Positions 15,433-23,733 of a DNA stretch of 58,966 nt are shown here, one piece after another (positions within the stretch are counted from its first letter, which is position 1; the number at the start of each line of letters is the position of its first letter). The stretch is from Thermoplasmatota archaeon (GTDB lineage Archaea > Thermoplasmatota > E2 > DHVEG-1). The notes under the pieces are model-generated. The model had not been told where the DNA came from, ran no database searches, and worked only from the letters and a program-made list of their open reading frames with translations. Where the stretch lies: NCBI GenBank assembly GCA_016927555.1, contig JAFGML010000035.1, positions 1 to 58,966 on the forward strand. Reading direction: 5' to 3'. The translations under genes were made by a program, and so were the position numbers.

Positions 15433-16599
15433 ATGAAGCTGAAGCAGCAGCCCTCTGATTTCATTGTCGAGGAGGTCTCCTCCGTCCCCATCAGTCCAGA
15501 GAGGGAGGAGCATACCGTGTTTCTGCTGGAGAAACAAGAGGTTGATACGTTTGACGCGGTGCGGCGGATCGCAGGAAAACTGCGGATTTCACTCTTTGAG
15601 ATTGGCTATGCTGGTCTGAAGGATAAACATGCGGTGGCGCGGCAATACGTGTCGATTCCTACGAAATACAATGTTCGTGGCTTGAAGCTGGAGTCGTTGT
15701 CCCTCACCCTTGTTGGGCATGCTCAGAAAAAAATCAAGATCGGTGATCTGACAGGGAACCGGTTCATCATCACCGTGCGTGATCTGAAACCTGATGAACT
15801 CAAGGACGTCATGGCACGGGCAGAGACTGTTCCTCGGTGTGGTGTGCCGAACTATTTTGACTCACAGCGGTTCGGCAGCGTCCTTGACCATGAGTTCATC
15901 GGAAAAATGATTATACAGAAGAACTATGAGCAAGCGGTTAAACAATACTTAACCATGTATCAGAAATCAGAGCCAAAAAAAATCAAGGATGAGAAACGCA
16001 GGATTCTTGTTCAATGGAATGACCTTGCGGGGATACGTGTGTTCAATAAAGCGTTCTCCCTCGTCATCAAGGAATATCTCAAGACGCACAGCTGGCTTTC
16101 TGCATATAAGAGGATCCCTGCGAACCTGCGGGAGATGTACGTGAATGCGTACCAGAGCTATCTGTGGAACGAATGCGTCAAGGAAGTACTAAGACAGGGT
16201 GTGGAGGCGAGGAAGTTGTACTCAGTGGAGTACTCCATTGGGGCGTTGCTGTTTTACACTGGTCTTTCTGAGGAGGAGAGGAAAAAGATTCCGTTGACGT
16301 TTCTTTCGGTCAGCGAGACCGCGGTGTTCACCGAGGCAGAGCAACGGATCGTCGATGCTGTGCTTAGAAAAGAGAGGGTAGCGATCCCTGATTTTGATAT
16401 TGAGACGGAGACCGGGAATTTCTTCAAAGCCAGGCCACGGAACGTCCTGCTCATGCCAACGGATTTCTCTGTCTCGTCACCAGCGCCAGATGAGATCAAC
16501 AGCAGAGGAAATGTCCAACGGCAGAAACTTCAGGTCAGTTTTACGTTACCGAAAGGAAGCTATGCCACCATCGTCACAAAAGGGTTGTTCGCTCATTAA
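15433..16599 (+). CDS. truD: tRNA pseudouridine synthase TruD
   Basis: A 388-residue TruD-family enzyme. The catalytic motif GYAGLKDKHAVARQ with the invariant Asp and the second family motif GVPNYFDSQRFG are both intact, followed by NAYQSYLWNE. TruD/Pus7 enzymes make pseudouridine in tRNA, at position 13 in most organisms. The ATG at 15433 starts MKLKQQPSDFIVEEV, the normal N-terminus, so the longer frame from 15331 is not used. It sits inside the isoprenoid gene block on the opposite strand and is probably an unrelated housekeeping gene. Confidence 0.92.
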   Translation: MKLKQQPSDFIVEEVSSVPISPEREEHTVFLLEKQEVDTFDAVRRIAGKLRISLFEIGYAGLKDKHAVARQYVSIPTKYNVRGLKLESLSLTLVGHAQKKIKIGDLTGNRFIITVRDLKPDELKDVMARAETVPRCGVPNYFDSQRFGSVLDHEFIGKMIIQKNYEQAVKQYLTMYQKSEPKKIKDEKRRILVQWNDLAGIRVFNKAFSLVIKEYLKTHSWLSAYKRIPANLREMYVNAYQSYLWNECVKEVLRQGVEARKLYSVEYSIGALLFYTGLSEEERKKIPLTFLSVSETAVFTEAEQRIVDAVLRKERVAIPDFDIETETGNFFKARPRNVLLMPTDFSVSSPAPDEINSRGNVQRQKLQVSFTLPKGSYATIVTKGLFAH

Positions 16600-16601
16600 T
16601 A

Positions 16602-16919
16602 TCAGACGTGCTTGACCAACTTCTTGCAATTCTGGACTAATACTTGGATTTCCTCTTTCGTCGCATGATCAACATGCACACCACCAACCGCGACTACCTT
16701 GACATGATATTTTGTACACGCTGCCTCAGCGATCGGTTTGAGCACAACATCATCATAGTGACCAGACAACCGGATGACCCTCACCTGTTCCCCAGGCTCA
16801 GCAATCACCACACCACCAACATGTGGTCGTTCCCCACCACCAACAAAAAACACAAGGTCCTTACCGATCTCGTAGCGCTTCAGCCAGACCTTGTACTTCC
16901 CACTACCTGACGTACTCAT
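16602..16919 (-). CDS. LpdD-like small protein paired with UbiD-type decarboxylase
   Basis: A 105-residue protein containing VGGGERPHVGGVVIAEPG, LSGHYDDVVLKPIAEA and VVAVGGVHVDHATKEEI, the pattern of the small LpdD-like proteins associated with UbiD decarboxylases in bacteria. LpdD-type proteins are thought to assist prenyl-FMN cofactor handling or stability of their decarboxylase. The start (ATG 16919, or ATG 16922) overlaps the end of the decarboxylase gene by about 17-20 bases, so it is co-translated with it. That tight coupling supports a partner role in the mevalonate branch. Family assignment is from motif memory and is less certain than the pairing itself. Confidence 0.6.
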   Translation of the reverse strand: MSTSGSGKYKVWLKRYEIGKDLVFFVGGGERPHVGGVVIAEPGEQVRVIRLSGHYDDVVLKPIAEAACTKYHVKVVAVGGVHVDHATKEEIQVLVQNCKKLVKHV

Positions 16920-18213
16920 CAAGGTTCACTGTTCTGTACTTCACAATCTCATACTTACTCTTATCGACAGTAGACGGAATCGTCGCATCCACACCGACCT
17001 TATCGGTCAGCGCCTTCTTGCCCTCCTCCTGCTTTGAGGACGGGTCAAGGGAACTACCTGGTTGGTCACGCTTCACCACCAAATCACTGCCACCCTGGAA
17101 CCTGGTCGCAATCGCCCACTCAATCGCATTGGGATTGTAAATGTCAACATCCTCATCAATCACGACGACATGCTTCATGCTCTTATGACCCGAGAGCGCA
17201 GCCTCAATAGCTTTCTTGCCATCATCCGGGTGCTTCTTCTGGATTTGCACGACACCATGCAGCCATGAGCCGCCACCCATGGTCACCAGCACATTCTTAC
17301 AGACGGCTACCTTGCTGACCTGATCGTAGATCGTCGGCTCCTTTGGCATGCCCATGAGGATTTTATGCTCCAGCCGCCCAGGGATGAGCGCCTGGTACAT
17401 CGCATCCTTCCGATGCGTGATGCAATCTACGACAAACACAGGCTCCTTACGCTCAAAATCACGGGTCTCCGTCAGATCCACGAAAGGACCCTCTTTATCA
17501 ACATCCCTGATGAGTCGTCCTTCAAGCACAATCTCAGACTCAGCAGGCACCTCAAGGTCCTTGGTCTTACATCTCACCATCTTCATCGGATACAACGCGT
17601 TCGCTATGGAAAACTCATCAACACCGGACGGTGGACCAAGTGAGGCGGCAATCATCACGGGCACCGAATTCCCGATACAGACAGCCATCTCCAGGTCACC
17701 CGTGGTCTTGTCGTACGTCGTCCGTGTCTGACGACCCTTAATCAAGCGAGCAGTACACCGATTCTTGCCACGCTCCATCAGCCGATGGTACGACACGTTC
17801 CTACCAGTCTGCGGATCCTTAATCGTCGCCACGGTCGCAGTCGCATACCTGCCGCCATCACCATCCAGATGAAACAGCAACGGCAACATACTCAGATCCG
17901 GGTCCTTGACCACGACTTCCTGACATGGCGCGTTCTGCACCACCTCAGGGACCTTCGGATGACGCAAGGCTTCAACCAGCTTCATCAACAGGTTCTCCTT
18001 CGTCGTACCTAGACCTTGCGCGATGACATCCCGATCAGAGGTAATACCCCCGAACACCGGGAACCTGTAGCCTTTCACATGCTCAAAAATCACGGGTTTC
18101 TCATTCAGAGAGTACATTATATTAGCAATCTCATGTTTCACTGAGACTTCCTTGGTGATGCGAACAAGACTCCCCTGTTCTTCGAGCTTCTTGAGAAACG
18201 GACGAAGATGCAT
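16903..18213 (-). CDS. Anhydromevalonate phosphate decarboxylase (UbiD family)
   Basis: A 436-residue UbiD-family decarboxylase. Visible features are VKDPDLSMLPL, the prenyl-FMN/metal site region YHRLMERGKNRCTARLI, and the Glu-rich catalytic stretch ESEIVLEGRL near residue 225 with EGPFVDLTE. In archaea this UbiD relative decarboxylates trans-anhydromevalonate 5-phosphate to isopentenyl phosphate. It overlaps the mevalonate kinase stop by one base (TAATG) and overlaps the LpdD-like gene at its 3' end. With kinase and dehydratase in the same 5.5 kb, the assignment to the modified mevalonate pathway is strong. UbiX and isopentenyl phosphate kinase must be elsewhere. Confidence 0.88.
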   Translation of the reverse strand: MHLRPFLKKLEEQGSLVRITKEVSVKHEIANIMYSLNEKPVIFEHVKGYRFPVFGGITSDRDVIAQGLGTTKENLLMKLVEALRHPKVPEVVQNAPCQEVVVKDPDLSMLPLLFHLDGDGGRYATATVATIKDPQTGRNVSYHRLMERGKNRCTARLIKGRQTRTTYDKTTGDLEMAVCIGNSVPVMIAASLGPPSGVDEFSIANALYPMKMVRCKTKDLEVPAESEIVLEGRLIRDVDKEGPFVDLTETRDFERKEPVFVVDCITHRKDAMYQALIPGRLEHKILMGMPKEPTIYDQVSKVAVCKNVLVTMGGGSWLHGVVQIQKKHPDDGKKAIEAALSGHKSMKHVVVIDEDVDIYNPNAIEWAIATRFQGGSDLVVKRDQPGSSLDPSSKQEEGKKALTDKVGVDATIPSTVDKSKYEIVKYRTVNLDEYVR

Positions 18214-19169
18214 TAGTACTCCACATCCTCACGCGACGCACCAATGATGGTTTTCACAGTCTGGAAGCCTTCCTTCTCAATAGCGGTGGCTACCTTGTTC
18301 TGCACGTCTTTACCCGGCGTCAAAGCGATCATGTTGCCACCCAGGCCGCCACCAGTGAGCTTCGCACCAAGCGCGCCAGCCTCACGGGCGATACTGACCA
18401 GGAAATCAAGCTCACGGGACGACACCTCAATCTGCTGCAGCAGCTTATGGTTCTCATTCATCAACTTGCCGATATCGGTGTACGACCGATCCGCAAATGC
18501 ACGTTTCGCAAGATACGCGATGTTCTCAGCCCGATCAAACACCTCCTGGTACTTCTTCGGGTTCTGCTCCTTGCGCTGTCGCACGCCATCCACTGCTGCC
18601 TTGGTGTCAGTCACCTTCCCGGTGTTGCCAATAACAATCTCCACCGGGTTTGCCAAGGTTATCCGGTCGATGACGTTCGCATCGCCTTTCTGAAACCAGA
18701 TGAGCCCACCATACGTGGATGCGGTGTTATCCACACCAGACGGCGTCCCATGGTACCCCTTCTCACCCTCGTAGGCGATCTCGTTGATCTGCTCATCAGA
18801 CAACGACATCTCATAATACTCTGCAAGAGCTCGTGCGACCGCGACGCAGGACGCAGCAGACGCACCAATGCCACTCGCGGCATACAAATTACCATCCAAC
18901 GTGATGCTCACGCCGTTTTTGGACAGATCAAGCCCCATCTTCTTAAACATCAACGAGAAGGAGTCCTTCTGCTGCTCTAGCTTATCCTCCTTGTACTTCG
19001 GCGTCGCTGGTCGCTTATCGAGCAGTGTAAACCCTGGCTTGTCGTACGGCTCTACTTTTGCTACGGTATGTTGCCCAATAGCAGATACAATCGAGGGAAT
19101 CCCGTACACCACAAAATGTTCATTAAACAAGATAGCCTTCCCGAAACCAATACCATGACCTCTCTTCAT
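18213..19169 (-). CDS. mvk: Mevalonate kinase (GHMP family)
   Basis: A 318-residue GHMP kinase. Motif 1 is GKAILFNEHFVVYG, motif 2 the ATP loop ASGIGASAASCVA, then KGYHGTPSGVDNTAS with the catalytic Asp, and motif 3 LTGGGLGGNMIAL. It phosphorylates mevalonate to 5-phosphomevalonate, the substrate of the dehydratase encoded at 13796-15366. A TATA-like CAAATATATC on the minus strand (about 19191-19202) lies only about 27 bases before the ATG, so the mRNA should be leaderless. It is the first gene of the kinase-decarboxylase-LpdD-like operon. Confidence 0.9.
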   Translation of the reverse strand: MKRGHGIGFGKAILFNEHFVVYGIPSIVSAIGQHTVAKVEPYDKPGFTLLDKRPATPKYKEDKLEQQKDSFSLMFKKMGLDLSKNGVSITLDGNLYAASGIGASAASCVAVARALAEYYEMSLSDEQINEIAYEGEKGYHGTPSGVDNTASTYGGLIWFQKGDANVIDRITLANPVEIVIGNTGKVTDTKAAVDGVRQRKEQNPKKYQEVFDRAENIAYLAKRAFADRSYTDIGKLMNENHKLLQQIEVSSRELDFLVSIAREAGALGAKLTGGGLGGNMIALTPGKDVQNKVATAIEKEGFQTVKTIIGASREDVEY

Positions 19170-19245
19170 ACACTATCCCAATGATGCTCAGATATATTTG
19201 GTTACATGACAAGATGAGTATATTATTTTTATGGAATATTATCCG

Positions 19246-19767
19246 TTATATTATTTTACTTGTACAATACTGCCTCATTGAGCACCGCTGACATCGACCG
19301 GGCTGGTTATGATTCCGCTCTACCACGCCTGAGCGAAGCAGGTGTCGCATCGTTTTTATCACTGACTCTAACTCGAACCGAAGCTTCGGATTAAAATGAA
19401 TAGTATACGGCTTCGTGTTGTACACCAGGATGCCCTCAGGGACAAACACCCCAAACGCCTCTTCGATCAACAGACAGTACGCAGCCAGCTGCAGGATATG
19501 ACCCTGCTGCGGCTGGGACTGCCCCCCAGTCTTCACCTCCACCGGCAGGAACTGTCCATCCCGCTGCAGGATATAATCTGGTTTTCCAGAGAGACGGAAC
19601 CGCTTGGAGAACAACGGCGTCGCAGGGACATTCAGATCAGTGTAGACCACGGTTCCTTCTGGGATGCCTGAGCGTTGCTTCTCACGAGACACCGATGACC
19701 TGATCCTGACTGCGTATGCACACAGCACACCTGCGCACACCACTAAGAGCAGACCAAAAATGAGCAC
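19246..19767 (-). CDS. Cas4/RecB-like PD-(D/E)XK nuclease, C-terminal half, membrane-anchored
   Basis: A 173-residue protein beginning with a transmembrane helix (LIFGLLLVVCAGVLCAYAV). Then comes a PD-(D/E)XK nuclease core: GKPDYILQ (Asp), PVEVKTG (E-x-K), HILQLAAYCLLIEE (the QxxxY motif of RecB/Cas4 nucleases) and GILVYN. The end holds RCQRCSMRQYC, the three C-terminal cysteines that ligate the Fe-S cluster in Cas4-type enzymes. The fourth cysteine and N-terminal helical part are missing here but are present in the gene just upstream (19770-20030). It starts with GTG two bases after that gene's stop, with GAGGTGG about 10 bases upstream. No CRISPR array or other cas gene is near, so a DNA repair or unknown role is more likely. 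Confidence 0.7.
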   Translation of the reverse strand: MLIFGLLLVVCAGVLCAYAVRIRSSVSREKQRSGIPEGTVVYTDLNVPATPLFSKRFRLSGKPDYILQRDGQFLPVEVKTGGQSQPQQGHILQLAAYCLLIEEAFGVFVPEGILVYNTKPYTIHFNPKLRFELESVIKTMRHLLRSGVVERNHNQPGRCQRCSMRQYCTSKII

Positions 19768-19769
19768 CT

Positions 19770-20030
19770 CTATAAGACCACCTCAACCAGGAACAGACAC
19801 AACGCCACACACAACAGCACAATACCTACGAGGGCGTACCACCGTGAACACCGCATCTTCCTCTCGAACCCATCCAGTCGATCCCCAAGTTCACTATGCA
19901 TCTGTTTGCCTGGCTCAAGAAACGCTGACTGCGGTGTGTACCCCATGCGGTGCAACTGCCACGCGCACGCACAGTACATATACTGACCAATCTCAGATGC
20001 ACTGATGACATCGGTCTTCTTCGACGACAC
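19770..20030 (-). CDS. Cas4-like nuclease, N-terminal half, membrane-anchored
   Basis: An 86-residue protein. Residues 8-50 (VISASEIGQYMYCACAWQLH and GKQMHSELGDRL) match the N-terminal helix-Cys-helix part of Cas4-family nucleases, including the lone N-terminal Fe-S cysteine and the conserved His of GxxxH. The C-terminal 25 residues are a transmembrane helix (YALVGIVLLCVALCLFLVEVV). The following gene begins with another transmembrane helix and supplies the nuclease core, so the two look like halves of one Cas4-like enzyme separated in a membrane hairpin. The frames differ, so this is either a true two-gene split with coupled translation, a programmed frameshift or a sequencing error. It starts with GTG at 20030. 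Confidence 0.65.
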   Translation of the reverse strand: MSSKKTDVISASEIGQYMYCACAWQLHRMGYTPQSAFLEPGKQMHSELGDRLDGFERKMRCSRWYALVGIVLLCVALCLFLVEVVL

Positions 20031-20199
20031 CTACGCTCACACCACTGTATCCAGAAAGGACCAGACTATATATAGCTAGGAGGGGGATAGCTGAAACTAC
20101 CAGAAGGCACTGTTTGGTTTTTCCCAAACGTTTTCAGACAGTATATAAACGCTGACAGGTATAACAGGAAATACTACAATAGGAAATGATGTGAGAACC
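20031..20199. promoter_or_regulatory. Divergent promoter region between split nuclease and beta-propeller gene
   Basis: This 169-base gap lies between genes reading apart. Toward the propeller gene, CAGTATATAAACGC at about 20140-20152 is a good TATA element with a leader of about 25-30 bases before the ATG at 20200. Toward the nuclease, TATATATAG at about 20067-20075 is suitably placed on the minus strand for the GTG at 20030. A run of TTTTTCCC/GTTTTC sequence lies between. Confidence 0.5.
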
Positions 20200-22200
20200 A
20201 TGAAAAAAGAACACGTCCAGCTGACCAGTGTGTTGTTTGTAGTAGTGTTAGTATGCGCAAGCGGCTTTGCATTGATAACCTTCTTGCCACAGAACCAAGG
20301 CTATAGCTATACACTCAATACCTTCACGTCTTATGACGATCTCCTTGCCTTCCTGCAGGAACGCTACGAAACCAGTATGAGCCAGGGTACTATGTACCGT
20401 GATTTTGGTCTCAAATGGGAGAATTCTGCTCCTGGAGTAGCCATGGATGCCGGGGAAGCACTCGGTAGTGGGGGGGCTCCTTCCTACTCAACAACGAATG
20501 TCCAAGTCATCGGTGTCGATGAGCCGGACATTGTCAAAACTGATGGCACCTACCTGTACGTGCTGGCGAACCAAACGATTTACATCCTGAAAGCATACCC
20601 GGTGTTCGATGCAACGATTCTTGCTACCATCTCTGTGCAGAACGTCTACATTAGCGATTTATTCATCCGAGGGGACCGTCTGGTACTGTTCGGCGAAGAG
20701 TACGAGTCCTATGACCCTGAGAAAGGAGACGTAGGAATCTATGGGAACTACTGGTGGGGTGGTTCTTCACAAACCGTGATTCGTGTCTATGACATCACTG
20801 ATAAAACGACCCCTGTGTTATCCAAAGAAGTGAAAATCGACGGCAGCTACTTTGACGCTCGCTTAATCGATGAGTACGTGTACCTGGTTGCCACCGAGTA
20901 CACCTACAACATTTACCGCATGATTGATGAGCAGAACTACACCCTGGAGATCCCAACGATACGGATTGATAACGACACGCAGAACATCTCTGCTGATAAG
21001 ATTTACTATGTGGACGTCCCAGAGCTCTCAGACACCATGAGCCATGTGCTGTCCATTAACCTGGACACCAACGAGGTTGACGAGAAGAGCTTCATGCTGG
21101 GCAGCTCCCAGACCATGTACGTCTCACGGGACAACATCTACCTTGCTTCAGCCCACTACCCGGTCTATGCTCTCTACATGACTCAACAGGGGGTGCCATC
21201 AACCGGTATCGATGAGACGACTATCCTGCATAAGATCTCTATCAACTCAGGGGACATCACCTACATCGCCCAAGGAGAAGTCCCTGGTCACATCCTCAAC
21301 CAGTTCTCCATGGATGAGCACAACGGGTTCTTCAGGATCGCAACGACCGTGGGCAACAACTGGGGCGAAGGCTCGCAAACCAGCAACAACGTGTACATCC
21401 TGGATGCCGACCTGAAGCAGATTTCACAGATTGAGAACATCGCACCTGGCGAGTCCATCTATGCAGCCCGGTTCCTAGGCGACCGAGCGTACCTCGTGAC
21501 CTTTGTGCAGGTTGACCCGCTCTTCACCCTTGACCTCTCAGACCCATACAACCCACGGATCCTTGGTGAACTGAAAATCCCTGGCTACTCTGAGTACCTC
21601 CACCCGTACGATGAGACGCACATCATCGGCGTTGGAAAAGAAGTCGACCCCAGCATTGATGCAGACAAGATTCACACCACCCACGCGGTGTACTACACCG
21701 CTATCCTAGGGGTGAAGCTCGCACTCTTCGACGTCAGCGACATAGAGCATCCTGTGGAAGTCGCCAAGGTCGTCATCGGCGACCGTGGCACGGACAGCCC
21801 AGTCCTGTACGATCACAAAGCCTTCCTCTTCGACAGGGAAAAAGAACTCCTGGTCATCCCCATCAGCTTGTATGAGATCCCACAAGCAACGATTGATACT
21901 ATCAATGAGAGTAACATCATAGAGATACCACAAGACTGGGGGCAGTTCACCTTCCAAGGAGCCTATGTGTACCACCTCAGCCTGGAGAACGGGTTTGACT
22001 ACCATGGGCGCATCACCCATCAGACCCCTGAGCAGGTGCAACAGCAAGGACAGGACTACTACTGGTACTGGGGATCCTCTGACACCGACATCACCAGGTC
22101 CCTGTACATTGGAGATAACCTGTACACCATCTCCAATGCCATGGTGAAAATCAATGCTCTCACTGATCTCAGCGAACTGACCAGTATTTCCTTTGCATAG
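20200..22200 (+). CDS. Secreted beta-propeller domain protein (COG4880-like)
   Basis: A 666-residue protein with an N-terminal signal or anchor helix (SVLFVVVLVCASGFALITFL) and the hallmark entry to the domain, TNVQVIGVDEPDIVKTDGTYLYVL. This is typical of secreted archaeal and bacterial proteins with a C-terminal beta-propeller distantly related to WD-40. Repeated blades follow (RVYDITDKTTP, TLDLSDPYNPRILGEL, ALFDVSDIEHPVEVAKV). Such proteins are thought to bind partners at the cell surface; no enzymatic motif is seen. ATG 20200 is preferred over the in-frame GTG at 20191. It is a single-gene transcript ending at a strong hairpin terminator. Confidence 0.8.
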   Translation: MKKEHVQLTSVLFVVVLVCASGFALITFLPQNQGYSYTLNTFTSYDDLLAFLQERYETSMSQGTMYRDFGLKWENSAPGVAMDAGEALGSGGAPSYSTTNVQVIGVDEPDIVKTDGTYLYVLANQTIYILKAYPVFDATILATISVQNVYISDLFIRGDRLVLFGEEYESYDPEKGDVGIYGNYWWGGSSQTVIRVYDITDKTTPVLSKEVKIDGSYFDARLIDEYVYLVATEYTYNIYRMIDEQNYTLEIPTIRIDNDTQNISADKIYYVDVPELSDTMSHVLSINLDTNEVDEKSFMLGSSQTMYVSRDNIYLASAHYPVYALYMTQQGVPSTGIDETTILHKISINSGDITYIAQGEVPGHILNQFSMDEHNGFFRIATTVGNNWGEGSQTSNNVYILDADLKQISQIENIAPGESIYAARFLGDRAYLVTFVQVDPLFTLDLSDPYNPRILGELKIPGYSEYLHPYDETHIIGVGKEVDPSIDADKIHTTHAVYYTAILGVKLALFDVSDIEHPVEVAKVVIGDRGTDSPVLYDHKAFLFDREKELLVIPISLYEIPQATIDTINESNIIEIPQDWGQFTFQGAYVYHLSLENGFDYHGRITHQTPEQVQQQGQDYYWYWGSSDTDITRSLYIGDNLYTISNAMVKINALTDLSELTSISFA

Positions 22201-22223
22201 AAGCCATCCGTAAACCAAAAGAT

Positions 22224-22301
22224 GAGAGAGGGAAGCATCCCATCCTGTATGCTTTCCATTTACTCCTCCCCTTCCTTCCCTCTCTCCCTTCTCTTTTTTT
22301 T
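22224..22301 (+). terminator. Stem-loop plus T-tract terminator
   Basis: GAGAGAGGGAA at 22224-22234 pairs perfectly with TTCCCTCTCTC at 22276-22286 (11 bp). The loop itself contains a second possible hairpin (GGAAGCAT with ATGCTTTCC). A pyrimidine tract ending in eight T residues (22294-22301) follows. It closes the beta-propeller transcript and separates it from the lysine operon. Confidence 0.65.
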
Positions 22302-22376
22302 CTCCAGTGATCTGTGCTTTCTGCTGTCCGTAAAACCTATTAAACATGAATGGTTGGGGTGTTGTAGGTTTCACAG

Positions 22377-23684
22377 ATGAGTTCAACCCTTGGTATCCGT
22401 AGAGAAGATAAGAACCGCTGGGAGAGACGTGTTCCTCTCACCCCTCAGCATGTGCTCGAACTCCACAGGAACCATGGGATTGACACGATTATTCAACCGT
22501 CTCAGATTCGTGTATTTCCTGACACCGACTATCACTCTGCTGGAGCGCGTGTCCAAGAGAGTCTCACACCAAGCTCGGTGGTGTTCGCAGTCAAAGAGAT
22601 ACCGCTCCCTGTGTTTGAACACGGAAAAACCTACGTGTTCTTCTCCCACACCATCAAAGGCCAGAGCTACAACATGCCGATGCTGAAAATAATGATGGAG
22701 AAGCATTGTACTCTCATCGATTACGAGCGGATTGTTGATCAGACGGGGAAACGACTCGTGTTTTTCGGCAGATTCGCTGGTCTTGCTGGCATGGTGGATA
22801 CTCTCTGGGCATTTGGCAAACGACTGCAGTGGGAGCAGGTTGACTCGCCATTAAAAGAAGTACACTTAGCCCATCAGTACCAAAATCTCGATGACATTAA
22901 AACACATCTAGCTGCAATTGGTCGTACTATCCAAACCACGGGGCTGCCAACCTCTCTGACTCCTCTTATTATTGGTATCGCAGGCTATGGCCATGTCTCA
23001 GTAGGTACACAAGAAATCCTAGATATGCTACCGGTACAGGCGATCCAACCAGCAGACATCCCTCAGATCAGCGCCCATCCATCAAACAGAGTGATCTACA
23101 AGGTGGTCTTCAGAGAGGAGCATATGGTGCAACCAAATTCTGCTGATACCCCCTTCAATCTTCAACAGTACTACCAACACCCTGAGTTGTACTACTCTGT
23201 GTTTGAGCAGTATATCCCCTCACTGTCCATTCTGATGAACTGTATTTTCTGGAATAACCAGTATCCACGGCTCGTCACAAAGGATTATTTGAAAAAAATC
23301 ATGCCTAGGAAACCACAGCCGCACTTAAAAGTGATTGGAGATATCAGTGTTGATATCAAGGGGGCTATTGAGTGTACAGAGAAAATCACTACTCCAGATA
23401 ATCCTGTGTTTGTGTACTCTCCTGCTACCGATTCGATTCATGATGGCTATACCGGTGATGGTGTGGTCATCATGGCTGTCGATAACCTCCCTTGCGAGTT
23501 GCCACGGGAGTCCTCCCAAGCGTTTAGTGAAGTGCTCGTCCGATATATCCCCGAGATTATGAATGCTGATTACTCGGTCCCTGAGTTTGAGTCCCTTGCC
23601 GTACCTGATGAGATAAAAAATGCCGTGATTTTATATCGAGGTACACTCACCCCCCAGTACCAGTACATCAACAGATTTTTATAA
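22377..23684 (+). CDS. Lysine-ketoglutarate reductase (saccharopine-forming)
   Basis: A 435-residue protein with the N-terminal alanine dehydrogenase/transhydrogenase-like domain of lysine-ketoglutarate reductases: GIRREDKNRWERRVPLTP, then VKEIP, HTIKGQ and GRFAGLAGMVDTLWA, a very characteristic family stretch. It condenses lysine and 2-oxoglutarate to saccharopine with NAD(P)H. The next gene is saccharopine dehydrogenase, the same order as the two domains of the bifunctional eukaryotic enzyme. It is the first gene of an operon with a TATA-like TATTAAAC around 22338. Confidence 0.82.
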   Translation: MSSTLGIRREDKNRWERRVPLTPQHVLELHRNHGIDTIIQPSQIRVFPDTDYHSAGARVQESLTPSSVVFAVKEIPLPVFEHGKTYVFFSHTIKGQSYNMPMLKIMMEKHCTLIDYERIVDQTGKRLVFFGRFAGLAGMVDTLWAFGKRLQWEQVDSPLKEVHLAHQYQNLDDIKTHLAAIGRTIQTTGLPTSLTPLIIGIAGYGHVSVGTQEILDMLPVQAIQPADIPQISAHPSNRVIYKVVFREEHMVQPNSADTPFNLQQYYQHPELYYSVFEQYIPSLSILMNCIFWNNQYPRLVTKDYLKKIMPRKPQPHLKVIGDISVDIKGAIECTEKITTPDNPVFVYSPATDSIHDGYTGDGVVIMAVDNLPCELPRESSQAFSEVLVRYIPEIMNADYSVPEFESLAVPDEIKNAVILYRGTLTPQYQYINRFL

Positions 23685-23733
23685 GGTCAGCAGATACGCT
23701 GCTTAGCCACGAGTAACTCCTGGAGGCAGCCCT

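Noticed and set aside
19246-20030. A CRISPR-Cas locus, because of the Cas4-like motifs
   Set aside because: No repeat-spacer array and no cas1, cas2 or effector genes in the window; Cas4-like nucleases also exist outside CRISPR systems.
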